A program made the translations under genes and the position numbers. Under the pieces are notes generated by a model. It saw only the letters and a program-made list of their open reading frames with translations, searched no databases and was not told the DNA's origin. A stretch of 7,085 bases of DNA from JAZNQN01 sp045590195 (lineage in GTDB: Bacteria > Bacillota > Clostridia > UMGS1883 > UMGS1540): NCBI GenBank assembly GCA_045590195.1, contig JAZNQN010000007.1, positions 1-7,085 of the forward strand, read 5' to 3'. Within the stretch, counting starts at the first letter, position 1, and every line of letters begins with the position of its first letter. Shown one piece after another: positions 1-6,976 of this stretch.

Positions 1-568
1 AGCTTCCTGCACAACAAACTGTCTCGCACCTATGGCAAAAGCTCTTAACGATTTAGCTCCAATCCAGAGCGGTATCATGAGCACAATTCACGCTTACACA
101 GGCGACCAGATGACACTTGACGGCCCACAGAGAAAAGGCGACCTCAGAAGAAGCCGTGCAGCTGCAGTAAATATTGTTCCTAACTCAACAGGTGCTGCAA
201 AAGCAATCGGTCTTGTAATTCCTGAACTTAACGGCAAACTCATCGGCTCAGCTCAGCGTGTTCCAACACCAACAGGTTCAACAACAATCCTCGTTGCTGT
301 TGTAAAAGGCAAAGTTACAAAAGAAGAAATCAACGCTGCTATGAAAGCTGCAGCTAACGAAAGCTATGGCTACACAGAAGAAGAACTCGTATCAAGCGAT
401 ATTATCGGTATGAACTACGGTTCACTCTTCGATGCAACACAGACAATGGTTTCTGATATCGAAGGAACAGACTGCTCACAGGTACAGGTTGTTTCATGGT
501 ATGATAACGAAAATTCATACACAAGCCAGATGGTAAGAACAATCAAATACTTTGCTGAACTTGGCTAA
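1..568 (+). CDS. gap: Glyceraldehyde-3-phosphate dehydrogenase, 5'-truncated by window edge
   Basis: Glycolytic GAPDH catalyses the NAD-dependent, phosphorylating oxidation of glyceraldehyde-3-phosphate to 1,3-bisphosphoglycerate in the cytoplasm. The reading frame is open from base 2 and begins with ASCTTNCLAP, the family's active-site signature, so the first in-frame ATG at 32 is internal and not the start. The catalytic Cys (Cys149 in standard numbering) is encoded at 8-10. The partner His, in STIHAYTGDQ, is 27 residues later, exactly the Cys149/His176 spacing. The catalytic domain then continues through LDGPQ, DLRRSRAAA, NSTGAAKAIG and RVPTPTGSTT, and ends with SWYDNENSYTSQMV and the stop at 566-568. 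About 188 residues are present, the C-terminal half of a usual 330-340 residue protein. RVPTPTGSTT replaces the more common RVPTPNVS, a variant I associate with clostridial GAPDHs. No neighbour shares its strand downstream; a terminator follows. Identity is very secure; the N-terminal NAD-binding half is not visible. Confidence 0.98.
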   Translation, partial: ASCTTNCLAPMAKALNDLAPIQSGIMSTIHAYTGDQMTLDGPQRKGDLRRSRAAAVNIVPNSTGAAKAIGLVIPELNGKLIGSAQRVPTPTGSTTILVAVVKGKVTKEEINAAMKAAANESYGYTEEELVSSDIIGMNYGSLFDATQTMVSDIEGTDCSQVQVVSWYDNENSYTSQMVRTIKYFAELG

Positions 569-654
569 TATAGGGCACATAAAATAGCGCCGATCACGCA
601 AAGGCGGAGATGGGCAATGCTTTTTAAAAGTGTGTAAACTTAAAATAGCAAAAA

Positions 655-686
655 AAGAAGGCATTCACTTTGGTGAATGCCTTTTT
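655..686. terminator. Bidirectional intrinsic terminator between gap and the GRE operon
   Basis: A perfect 9-bp stem, GGCATTCAC (660-668) with GTGAATGCC (673-681), encloses a 4-nt loop. It is followed by TTTTT (682-686) on the plus strand and, read on the minus strand, by CTTCTTTTTT. It therefore has the form of a Rho-independent terminator in both directions, as expected between convergent genes: it would end gap on the plus strand and any readthrough from the activase on the minus strand. Confidence 0.88.
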
Positions 687-703
687 AATTTTGCCTTTGC
701 GTT

Positions 704-760
704 ATAAACGAATTTTCCCTCTCGAAGTATCTCATACATCTTCGGGAAAAATTCGTTTAT
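704..760. repeat. Long inverted repeat (57 bp), possible interspersed palindromic element
   Basis: The outer arms ATAAACGAATTTT (704-716) and its exact complement (748-760) form 13 pairs. CCC (717-719) then pairs with GGG (744-746), with one bulged A at 747. Inside, GAAG/CTTC (724-727 with 740-743) and TAT/ATA can extend the structure. The hairpin is not followed by a U-run, so it is not a normal terminator, and it sits 18 nt past one. A repeated extragenic palindrome is possible, but only one copy lies in this window. Confidence 0.7.
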
Positions 761-875
761 TCTGCATCTATTTTCTGCACCCTTTTACGGCTCGATAATA
801 ATTTTAGTTTGTCCGTTCTATACCATTTTCTCTTCGCCTCAGTCAGCAAACTTCGTTTGTGCATTGGTTTTATGT

Positions 876-1739
876 TTAGAAATATTTTTCTGCTTTTTTA
901 ATTTCTTCTGCCGTTGGCAATTTTTCGGGAAGGGTTTGAGGCATTCCCAAAGAGGTGTATTTTGATGCGGCAAAGTTATGATACGGCAAAACTTTTACTG
1001 CAGTCACGTTTTTAAGCCCTTTTACAAATTTTGAAATTTTTTCTGCCTGGTCTGAATTGAAATCCGGCACGTATGGGTAACGTATTTCAATTTTTTTGCC
1101 ACAGGAATCAATATATTTCAGGTTTTCGAGAATAATTTTATTTGGCTGAGATGTACACTTAATATGAACGTCTTCGTCGATTGCCTTTAAATCGTAAAGA
1201 AAAATATCGGTATATGGCATTACTTTGTCGATTGCTTCGCGCTTTATAAAGCCACAGGTGTCAACTGCAGTATGTATGTTATTTTCTTTAAGTGCTTTAA
1301 GAAGCTCTACGCAAAAATCCACCTGACACAGGCATTCGCCACCTGAGAGAGTAACTCCGCCGCCCGAAGTTTCGTAAAAATCTTTGTCGGCAAGAAGAGT
1401 TGGAATAAGCTCGCCAACAGTAACTTTTTTGCCGTAAAGCTTTAAGGCATCGCCAAGGCAAGCCCCTTCGCATTTTCCGCAGGCAGTGCAAAGCTTTCTG
1501 TCAAATATATGTTTTCCGTCTTCTATTTTGTGGGCTATGCCCGGGCAAACGGATACGCACTCGCCGCAACCAATACATTTTGTTTCGATATATGAAAGCT
1601 CCGGTGCGAAGGAAAGCCCTTCGGGGTTATGACACCACACGCATTTTAATGGGCAACCTTTTAAGAAAACGGTTGTTCTAATGCCGGGGCCATCGTGTGT
1701 GGCAAAGCGTTTGATTTCTAAAATACTTCCTTTGTTCAT
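876..1739 (-). CDS. Glycyl radical enzyme activating enzyme (radical SAM, PflA-like)
   Basis: A 287-residue radical SAM protein that would use a reduced [4Fe-4S] cluster and S-adenosylmethionine to abstract hydrogen from the radical glycine of the enzyme encoded just upstream. DGPGIRTTVFLKGC leads into the radical SAM motif Cys29-x3-Cys33-x2-Cys36. It is followed by an inserted bacterial ferredoxin domain with two full CxxCxxCxxxC sets, Cys55/58/61/65 and Cys84/87/90/94. This insert is typical of activases of the glycerol dehydratase, choline lyase and benzylsuccinate synthase type and absent from the short PflA of E. coli. The SAM-contacting motif is SGGGVTLSGGECLCQ (125-139), where the usual GGEPL is GGECL, giving two extra cysteines (136, 138). 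Its start lies 2 nt after the upstream gene's stop, with a modest GGTGG ribosome site (complement of 1750-1754) inside that gene, so translation is probably coupled. Full length for the family. General function is secure; the partner is inferred from the operon. Confidence 0.95.
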   Translation of the reverse strand: MNKGSILEIKRFATHDGPGIRTTVFLKGCPLKCVWCHNPEGLSFAPELSYIETKCIGCGECVSVCPGIAHKIEDGKHIFDRKLCTACGKCEGACLGDALKLYGKKVTVGELIPTLLADKDFYETSGGGVTLSGGECLCQVDFCVELLKALKENNIHTAVDTCGFIKREAIDKVMPYTDIFLYDLKAIDEDVHIKCTSQPNKIILENLKYIDSCGKKIEIRYPYVPDFNSDQAEKISKFVKGLKNVTAVKVLPYHNFAASKYTSLGMPQTLPEKLPTAEEIKKAEKYF

Positions 1740-1741
1740 GT

Positions 1742-3979
1742 CTATAAAGCCACCGCCCTTTGAATATATGCTTCCTGCTCGTCAGCAGATAAATCGTTCC
1801 ACAAATTGTTCCAGCCGCACACCCTTACCTGAAGATTTTTATATTTCTCGGGGTGGGCCTGGGCATCGCGCAAAGAATCGGCACTAAAAATATTAAACTG
1901 AATACTCATTCCGCCGCCTTTTATATAAGTAGTAAGAAGAGCCTCCATTGCATCAAGACCTTCTTCGCCCGAAACTGCTGAAGGGTGGAGCATAATATCA
2001 AGGCAGAAATCTTCGATAAACTGATATGGTTTAAGTTTAATGGCAGATTTTATAAGCGCGGTAACGCCGTTTCTGTCCATAGCAATTGTTGGCGATGCGT
2101 TTTTCGACATTTCGTCGCCACGACGCCTGCCATCGGGGGTGGCCTCGGTTTTTTCGCCCATCCACTTAAACATCATTGCGGGGTGTGTTGTTGATTTGTA
2201 AATTCCGCCACGGGCGTTGGGGCGGCCGTTTACCTTTTGGGCAAACCAGGTGGCAAGAGCCTCGGCGTATATATCAGTTTCGGCATCGTCGTTTCCGTAT
2301 TTACGAGGGCATTTAAGCGCTTTGATACGTAGTTTCTCATAGCCTTCCCAGTTATTATCAAGAGCCTTTTTCAAGGCTTCGAGTGTTAATTCTTTTTTGT
2401 CGAAAACAAGCCATTTAACTGCCATTACAGCATCTACCAGTGTTGCAAAACCACAGCAGAGCAAAACGCTATTATTAAATTTAAGGGCATCCTGATACCC
2501 GTCACGCGCCTTGCGGAGACTTGGCACTACGGTTGCGGAATACATTGGGGAAGGGTTTATGTCTTTTAAGCGGCCTTCGTAAGAATTTGTAATTTTAATG
2601 GAGCTTTCAATTAAATATTCCCATTGTTTTAAAACAGCTTTGTAAAAATCTTCAAAGCATTCGAAAGAAGAAATGTCGCCTGTTTTTATACCTACCTGTT
2701 TTGAAAAGCCCCTGTCAAACCCGTTTGAAAAAACATATTCAACCGATTTTAGCGCATTTACATAGGCGCAGGCTGTTGCAACCTCGTTTGCGCGAACGCC
2801 AATTTCGTAGCAGCCGCGAATATCCATTTCCAGCGCTTCTTTGTAAGTTGCACCGTAAGACATTATGGCTTTAATCATACCCGGCTCACAGCAAAATACA
2901 AAGCTTGTGTTACCGTTTCGTATAATATTTAGAATTTTGCGGGTAATTTCTTTGGGAGTATTGGTATTTATTTTTACCTGAATTTTAGGGTCAAAAATTC
3001 CCAGGTGGTTATATACATCAAGAATATCGTGGGACAAATTATTATATTTTGTGCTTCCGTTTTCATTTGTGCCGCCAATATACATAGGCTGGCCCATAAC
3101 ATTTCCTATTGCTGACCATTGCATAAGAAAATAGCCTAAAAGCTCGCGTATTTCATCGCGGGTGAAGGTTCCGTTTTCAAGGTCTTTTAAGTAAAATGGA
3201 TAAAGTGAATTATCAAGACCATGGCCGAGGGAGCGAACCTGATAGCACTCAATTCCATCGGAAATAATAAAATAAATATATATAAGCTGCATTGCTTCGT
3301 AAATGTTGCCCGGGGCGCCATCGCGCAAATTTTTAAGGCAGGCGGCAACTTTTTCGGCTTTGGCGTGTTTCTTTGTAAGGGCATATTTATACATGCGGTC
3401 GATTATATTTATAATTGCCGAATATGTAATTTCGATAGAATCGAAATAAGCTTCCTGCTCAGCAGTAAGGCCTTCTTTGGCTTCTCTTTTGCGGCGATAA
3501 TCTTTTGCCCTTTCTAAAATTCCGGGAAATCCAAGAGATAAAAGCGAATCAAAATCGGGCACAACATGGTCAAAATCGGCCCACATTCGAACAGCGCTGC
3601 TCCCGTTTAAAAGATTCATAAGCTCGTGGTTTTCACCTGTGGAGGACAAAACTTCATTATTCCAGATATCTATATATTTTCCTATAAGCCTTCCCCAGGA
3701 CTGAAAGCCTACAAAATAGTCACACTCGTTTACATCGATACGAACATTTTGCAGGATATATTCAACCATTTTCGCCTTAATTACAGGGCGGGAAAGCGGC
3801 TGAAGGGTTTCCCAAAGGTTTGTAAGGCCTTCTGTAAGGGCATTTACATCAAGGCCTGTTGTTTCATCATATTCGTAAGCAATATAATTTCTTCTCTGAT
3901 AGCCGTTAAATGGCTCTGAAGTATTATGAAATTTATTTTCCAGATAATTTCTGTCGTTATCAAAAGTAATAAAATTCAT
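1742..3979 (-). CDS. Glycyl radical enzyme of unassigned substrate (PFL-like)
   Basis: A 745-residue cytoplasmic glycyl radical enzyme, oxygen-sensitive by family. Family hallmarks are in order: GHGLDNSLYPFY (252-263) at the place of the usual GRxDQxxxPY; IGGTNENG (301-308); the thiyl-radical site RGCYEIG with Cys390 and, two residues on, Glu392; ATPDGRRRGDEMSKNASP (613-630); and the C-terminal radical site RVCGWNNLW with Gly722, 23 residues from the end. The Cys-x-Glu pair is known from eliminases and decarboxylases of the family and is absent from true pyruvate formate-lyase, which has adjacent cysteines. The protein is shorter than choline lyase or glycerol dehydratase (about 780-850). GCYE instead of GCVE, W after the radical Gly, and HGLDN in the substrate-side loop do not match a characterised member I recognise. 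The ATG at 3977-3979 follows AAGGAGG (complement of 3986-3992) with good spacing. The activase gene follows in the same operon. No shell or aldehyde-processing genes are in the window. Family secure, reaction unknown. Confidence 0.95.
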   Translation of the reverse strand: MNFITFDNDRNYLENKFHNTSEPFNGYQRRNYIAYEYDETTGLDVNALTEGLTNLWETLQPLSRPVIKAKMVEYILQNVRIDVNECDYFVGFQSWGRLIGKYIDIWNNEVLSSTGENHELMNLLNGSSAVRMWADFDHVVPDFDSLLSLGFPGILERAKDYRRKREAKEGLTAEQEAYFDSIEITYSAIINIIDRMYKYALTKKHAKAEKVAACLKNLRDGAPGNIYEAMQLIYIYFIISDGIECYQVRSLGHGLDNSLYPFYLKDLENGTFTRDEIRELLGYFLMQWSAIGNVMGQPMYIGGTNENGSTKYNNLSHDILDVYNHLGIFDPKIQVKINTNTPKEITRKILNIIRNGNTSFVFCCEPGMIKAIMSYGATYKEALEMDIRGCYEIGVRANEVATACAYVNALKSVEYVFSNGFDRGFSKQVGIKTGDISSFECFEDFYKAVLKQWEYLIESSIKITNSYEGRLKDINPSPMYSATVVPSLRKARDGYQDALKFNNSVLLCCGFATLVDAVMAVKWLVFDKKELTLEALKKALDNNWEGYEKLRIKALKCPRKYGNDDAETDIYAEALATWFAQKVNGRPNARGGIYKSTTHPAMMFKWMGEKTEATPDGRRRGDEMSKNASPTIAMDRNGVTALIKSAIKLKPYQFIEDFCLDIMLHPSAVSGEEGLDAMEALLTTYIKGGGMSIQFNIFSADSLRDAQAHPEKYKNLQVRVCGWNNLWNDLSADEQEAYIQRAVAL

Positions 3980-4008
3980 TTTATGCCTCCTTGACGATTT
4001 CTAAATAG

Positions 4009-4037
4009 ATTATATTAGTTGGCTCGGGAAAAATCAA
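4009..4037 (-). promoter_or_regulatory. Sigma70-type promoter of the GRE-activase operon
   Basis: On the minus strand, TTGATT (-35, complement of 4032-4037) and TATAAT (-10, complement of 4009-4014) are separated by exactly 17 bp. The predicted transcript start, about position 4002, leaves a short leader before the ribosome site and the ATG at 3979. The -35 box begins only 4 bp from the nearer direct repeat at 4042-4052, a typical activator position. Confidence 0.8.
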
Positions 4038-4041
4038 TGTT

Positions 4042-4071
4042 TATTTCGGCACTACTTGACTATTTCGGCAC
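4042..4071. promoter_or_regulatory. Direct-repeat operator, probable AraC-family binding site
   Basis: TATTTCGGCAC occurs exactly twice, at 4042-4052 and 4061-4071, a start-to-start distance of 19 bp (nearly two helical turns). AraC-family proteins carry two helix-turn-helix motifs per monomer and commonly bind direct repeats about this far apart. Relative to the predicted start of the GRE operon the repeats fall at roughly -40 to -50 and -59 to -69, right for activation. They also lie on both sides of, and touch, the -35 box of the regulator's own promoter (4056-4061), which suggests autorepression. Repeats are seen; binding is inferred. Confidence 0.72.
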
Positions 4072-4084
4072 AAAATGTTATAAT
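4056..4084 (+). promoter_or_regulatory. Sigma70-type promoter of the AraC-family regulator
   Basis: TTGACT (4056-4061) and TATAAT (4079-4084) are spaced by 17 bp, close to consensus, about 32 bp before the regulator's ATG. The -35 box sits between the two direct repeats and shares its last base with the second, so a bound regulator would block polymerase here. It is back-to-back with the GRE promoter, so one operator can serve both. Confidence 0.82.
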
Positions 4085-4116
4085 TTTAATATAAAAATTT
4101 TGAAAGGTGGGCAGAA

Positions 4117-4890
4117 ATGGAAAGCTTTATCAGAAAAAGCATAGCTGTGAGCAAAATAGAGCTTGCTTGTTATGTTAACAAGGGAGAAGGCGCGCTTGTT
4201 CATAAAAACAGGTCAAGTTACGGGGTTGTGTTGCCTGTGTCGGGAAAAAGCGAATATTTATTTGATGGCGGTAAAAAAATTAGTTCTGTACCGGGGCAGA
4301 TACTTTTTTTGCCTAAATTTTCAAATTATTCAATTTCAGGCATGGCAGGCGACTGCTTTGCTATAAATTTTAGTATGAATAATGAAGAAAAGCTTGAAGC
4401 TTTTGCGTTTAAGGTAAAAAATAAAGAAATGTTTATGGAATGTTTTAAATCGGCCGAAGCTGCATGGAAAACAAAAGTGCCCGGATATAAGCTTAAATGT
4501 ATGGCCCATCTTTATCAGATTTTGTACGGCATGCGAAAAGAATTTGAACAGGGATACATATCAAAAGGCGGCCGTGAAATGCTTGAACCGGCAACTGAGT
4601 ATATTCACAGCCACTACTCTTCTGAAATAATAACAGTTCCTTATCTGGCAGAAATTTGCGGTGTAAGCGAAACGTATTTTCGCAGAATTTTTCAAAAAGC
4701 ATATGGCATTTCGCCCCTTAAATATATAAACCGCCTGAGAATTTCACGAGCACGGGAGCTGCTTGGCTCGGGAATGTATTCTGTGGCGGAGGTTTCATTT
4801 CTTTCCGGATTTAATGATGAGGCATATTTCAGCCGTGAATTTAAAAAGGCAGTTGGGGTATGCCCTTCTGAATATTTAAAGGAGCTGTAG
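4117..4890 (+). CDS. AraC-family transcriptional regulator, cupin sensor type
   Basis: A 257-residue transcription factor. The N-terminal part (about 1-100) has the pattern of the AraC cupin-like ligand-binding domain, with the glycine/proline turn VPGQILFLPKF (58-68) that is typical of that fold. A linker region (about 100-155) follows. The C-terminal part has the two helix-turn-helix motifs: the first around LAEICGVSETYFRRIFQKAYG (177-197), ending in the classic ISPLKYINRLRI, and the second around VAEVSFLSGFNDEAYFSREFK (223-243), ending in VGVCPSEYL. No signal peptide or membrane segment is seen. The ATG is preceded by AAAGGTGG (4103-4110) at good spacing. The gene is divergent from the GRE operon, sharing 137 bp with matched direct repeats, so it is probably its substrate-responsive activator. 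The ligand cannot be read from sequence. It may also affect the hydrolase-like gene downstream, which has its own promoter. Confidence 0.95.
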   Translation: MESFIRKSIAVSKIELACYVNKGEGALVHKNRSSYGVVLPVSGKSEYLFDGGKKISSVPGQILFLPKFSNYSISGMAGDCFAINFSMNNEEKLEAFAFKVKNKEMFMECFKSAEAAWKTKVPGYKLKCMAHLYQILYGMRKEFEQGYISKGGREMLEPATEYIHSHYSSEIITVPYLAEICGVSETYFRRIFQKAYGISPLKYINRLRISRARELLGSGMYSVAEVSFLSGFNDEAYFSREFKKAVGVCPSEYLKEL

Positions 4891-4935
4891 AAAGCGTTAA
4901 AAGAATTTAAAACCCGAAAAAGGGCTTATATAATC

Positions 4936-4964
4936 TTGACAAACTTTTTCGTTTATGTTATGCT
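4936..4964 (+). promoter_or_regulatory. Sigma70-type promoter of the hydrolase-like gene
   Basis: A perfect -35 box, TTGACA (4936-4941), and TATGCT (4959-4964) are spaced by 17 bp, about 31 bp before the ATG at 4996. No copy of the 11-bp TATTTCGGCAC repeat is present here, so direct control by the upstream AraC protein is not evident. The region after the regulator's stop has only a weak hairpin, so readthrough from the regulator gene is also possible. Confidence 0.78.
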
Positions 4965-4995
4965 TTAGGCGAAATTTTAAAAGGAGAGAGAAAAA

Positions 4996-6930
4996 ATGCT
5001 TTATAATTACTCGGTAACACCGATTAAGGAAGACCATTTTGAAGAAAGAGTTGCAGATATTTGTGACCTTGTAAAAAGAAAAGTAATATCTATGCCGCTT
5101 TTTTGTATGACACTAACCCCCGAGGGTAACCCCGTTTGGGACAAGGTTTCTGCCATGGCGGCACTTTATGAAAAATATAAAAAAGAGCTTGATAATGAGG
5201 GCGTTGAAAGCGGAATTTTAGTTCAGGCGTCAATCGGCCACGGCTATCCTATTACAAGAAATCCCTTTCAGCCTGTTGTAAGGCTGCGTGACGGAGTGGA
5301 GGAGTTTTCCTGCTGCCCTGAGGACGAGGCGTTTTTAGAGCATTTTTCGCTTGTTTTAAAAACTCTTGCCGAGAAGGGGCCAAAAGCCATTATGCTTGAC
5401 GATGATTTTCGCCTTATGATGCGTGGTGGCGGCTGCACTTGTCCACTTCATATGGCAGAATTTAACCGCCGTGCAGGTACTTCGATGACTGCTGAAGAAT
5501 TAAGAGAACATATTTTCTCTCACGATGAAAATGATGCTCTTACAGATATTTACCGCGAAGTGCAAAAAGACAGCCTTGTAAAAGCAGCAAAAAGATTTCG
5601 TGCCGCTATTGACAGCGTTGACCCCACAATTCAGGGGATAAATTGCACAAGCGGTCATATATGCGAGTCGGTAATGTACACAAATAAAGAATTTGCAGGC
5701 AAAGGAAACCCCACAATAGTAAGAATTCCAAACGGAATTTATGCGCCAATTACCGTTCGAGGCTTTTCCGACCTTATGGCAAATGCGGCAATTTGCTGTG
5801 CAAAGCTTAAAAAAGCGGGAATTGATATAATTCTTTCCGAAACCGATACAATTCCCTTTAACCGCTATGCAAAAAGCGCAAGATACCTTCACGCTCACTA
5901 TACCGCCTCTATGCTTGAAGGGTTGAAAGGCGCAAAACACTGGCTTTCAAGAGGCACGGCGTTTGAGCCTAAATCAGGCAAGGCGTACCGTGATATACTG
6001 GCGAAAAACTATCCGCTTTATGAAAAGCTTGAAAAATTGTCTGATGAAATTCAGTGGACAGGTATTGCCCAGGGCTATATTGAGCAGGAAAAATTTGCTT
6101 TCAGTCACTTGCCTTACTGGAGCTATAACACTTCTATTTGGACAAGTAAGGTTTTTGAGCGAATGGGAATTCCCTTTTATTTTGCCGAGGGCAGTGCAAA
6201 TGCAGTATTTCTGGAAGGCCGCATAGGCGAAGATATGACAGCCAGCCAGATTGAAGAGGTTTTCAAAGGAAATGTATTCCTGGACGGTTTTGTTGCAAAA
6301 ACTCTTACCGACAGAGGTTTTGGCCATTTGCTCGGCGTAAAGGTAAGCGACTGGGATGGCGGCACAGTTACAGGCGAAACATTTGACGGCACTCCCATAA
6401 TGACCTGTACCAAACAGAAAAACCATAAAAATATTGAAGTTACAAACGAAAAAACAGAAGTTCTTACATATAACTATTTAAGAAGCGATGGCGGCGCAAA
6501 ACTTTTGTCGCCTGCAGTTACCTGCTTTGAAAGGGAAAATGGGAAATATACTGTTACCTTCTGCGGCTCGCCCGATGCCGAGTTTAATTATGGCGAAGGC
6601 TTCGCATTTCTTAACGAAAGCCGCAAAAATCAGTTTATTAACCTTTTCAAAAAAATGGGAGCTTTGCCCGTTTACTGCGAAGGCGACGATGAAGTTTGCC
6701 TTCGTGCAGGATATCTTGCCGATAAAACAATGCTTGTGGCAATTTATCTCCTTGGTATCGACGATATGGAAAGCGTAACCCTTTATCTTGAAAAAGAACC
6801 GAAGGAAATAAAAATTCTTAAAAGTGATGCATCGGAAGAGGCTTTGGAATTTGAAAGTGTTGGCAATAACCTTTATAATATTAAAACAGAGGTTGAAACA
6901 TTGCAGCCATGTATTCTTTTCATAAAATAA
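4996..6930 (+). CDS. Putative glycoside hydrolase-like protein, GH42-like layout, unassigned family
   Basis: A 644-residue protein without signal peptide or membrane segments, so probably cytoplasmic. Residues about 1-345 read as an alpha/beta barrel: MLDDDFR (133-139) followed by the Cys pair in GGGCTCPLHMAEFNRRAG (144-161), then IILSETDT (278-285), then HYTASMLEGLKGAKHW (301-316). This series recalls GH42-like and related clan GH-A proteins, where acids at strand ends are catalytic; Asp134-136 and Glu282 are candidates, by impression only. Residues about 385-450 (ERMGIPFYFAEG, then NVFLDGFVAKTLTDRGFGHLLGV) look like the Rossmann-like beta-galactosidase trimerisation domain. The rest (about 480-644) is rich in beta strands, like a C-terminal accessory domain. 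ATG 4996 follows AAGGAG (4981-4986), with its own promoter upstream. It is the same strand and next to the AraC gene, so it could supply or process a substrate of the nearby GRE. Coding status is certain; enzyme class is tentative and the substrate unknown. It could instead be a non-hydrolytic barrel protein. Confidence 0.7.
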   Translation: MLYNYSVTPIKEDHFEERVADICDLVKRKVISMPLFCMTLTPEGNPVWDKVSAMAALYEKYKKELDNEGVESGILVQASIGHGYPITRNPFQPVVRLRDGVEEFSCCPEDEAFLEHFSLVLKTLAEKGPKAIMLDDDFRLMMRGGGCTCPLHMAEFNRRAGTSMTAEELREHIFSHDENDALTDIYREVQKDSLVKAAKRFRAAIDSVDPTIQGINCTSGHICESVMYTNKEFAGKGNPTIVRIPNGIYAPITVRGFSDLMANAAICCAKLKKAGIDIILSETDTIPFNRYAKSARYLHAHYTASMLEGLKGAKHWLSRGTAFEPKSGKAYRDILAKNYPLYEKLEKLSDEIQWTGIAQGYIEQEKFAFSHLPYWSYNTSIWTSKVFERMGIPFYFAEGSANAVFLEGRIGEDMTASQIEEVFKGNVFLDGFVAKTLTDRGFGHLLGVKVSDWDGGTVTGETFDGTPIMTCTKQKNHKNIEVTNEKTEVLTYNYLRSDGGAKLLSPAVTCFERENGKYTVTFCGSPDAEFNYGEGFAFLNESRKNQFINLFKKMGALPVYCEGDDEVCLRAGYLADKTMLVAIYLLGIDDMESVTLYLEKEPKEIKILKSDASEEALEFESVGNNLYNIKTEVETLQPCILFIK

Positions 6931-6932
6931 AA

Positions 6933-6950
6933 AAAGAGCGGAAGCTCTTT
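6933..6950 (+). terminator. Weak hairpin right after the hydrolase-like gene
   Basis: AAAGAGC (6933-6939) pairs with GCTCTTT (6944-6950) around a GGAA loop, starting 3 nt after the stop codon. Only the three T of the stem follow the G+C part, so it is at best a weak intrinsic terminator; the much stronger hairpin 60 nt downstream is a better candidate. Confidence 0.45.
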
Positions 6951-6976
6951 GGCCACAACCAGATAAGGAAGTATTG

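Larger units (their letters stand above)
569..875. other. Convergent intergenic region without a gene
   Basis: This stretch lies between the end of gap and the end of the activase gene on the opposite strand. No convincing coding region is seen on either strand. It holds a bidirectional terminator (about 655-686), a long inverted repeat (704-760), and a small 5-bp hairpin, CAAAC-TTC-GTTTG, at 847-859 that could help end the minus-strand transcript. Nothing else is recognised between 761 and 846. Confidence 0.7.

Noticed and set aside
32..568. A 178-residue gene starting at ATG 32
   Set aside because: The frame stays open to the left edge and encodes the GAPDH active-site motif before this Met, so the ATG is internal.
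3221..3919. Plus-strand frames of about 97-98 codons opposite the GRE gene
   Set aside because: They are shadows of the GRE coding sequence without motifs of their own.
1742..3979. Identity as true pyruvate formate-lyase (pflB)
   Set aside because: The active site has Cys-Tyr-Glu instead of adjacent cysteines, and the activase carries the ferredoxin insert that true PflA lacks.
4913..4924. CCC-GAAAAA-GGG hairpin after the AraC gene as a terminator
   Set aside because: Only a 3-bp stem and no U-run follows; too weak to call.
5500..6426. Antisense open frames of about 146 and 150 codons within the hydrolase-like gene
   Set aside because: They lie fully within a well-supported gene, have no recognisable domain and no convincing ribosome site; they reflect codon bias of the sense gene.
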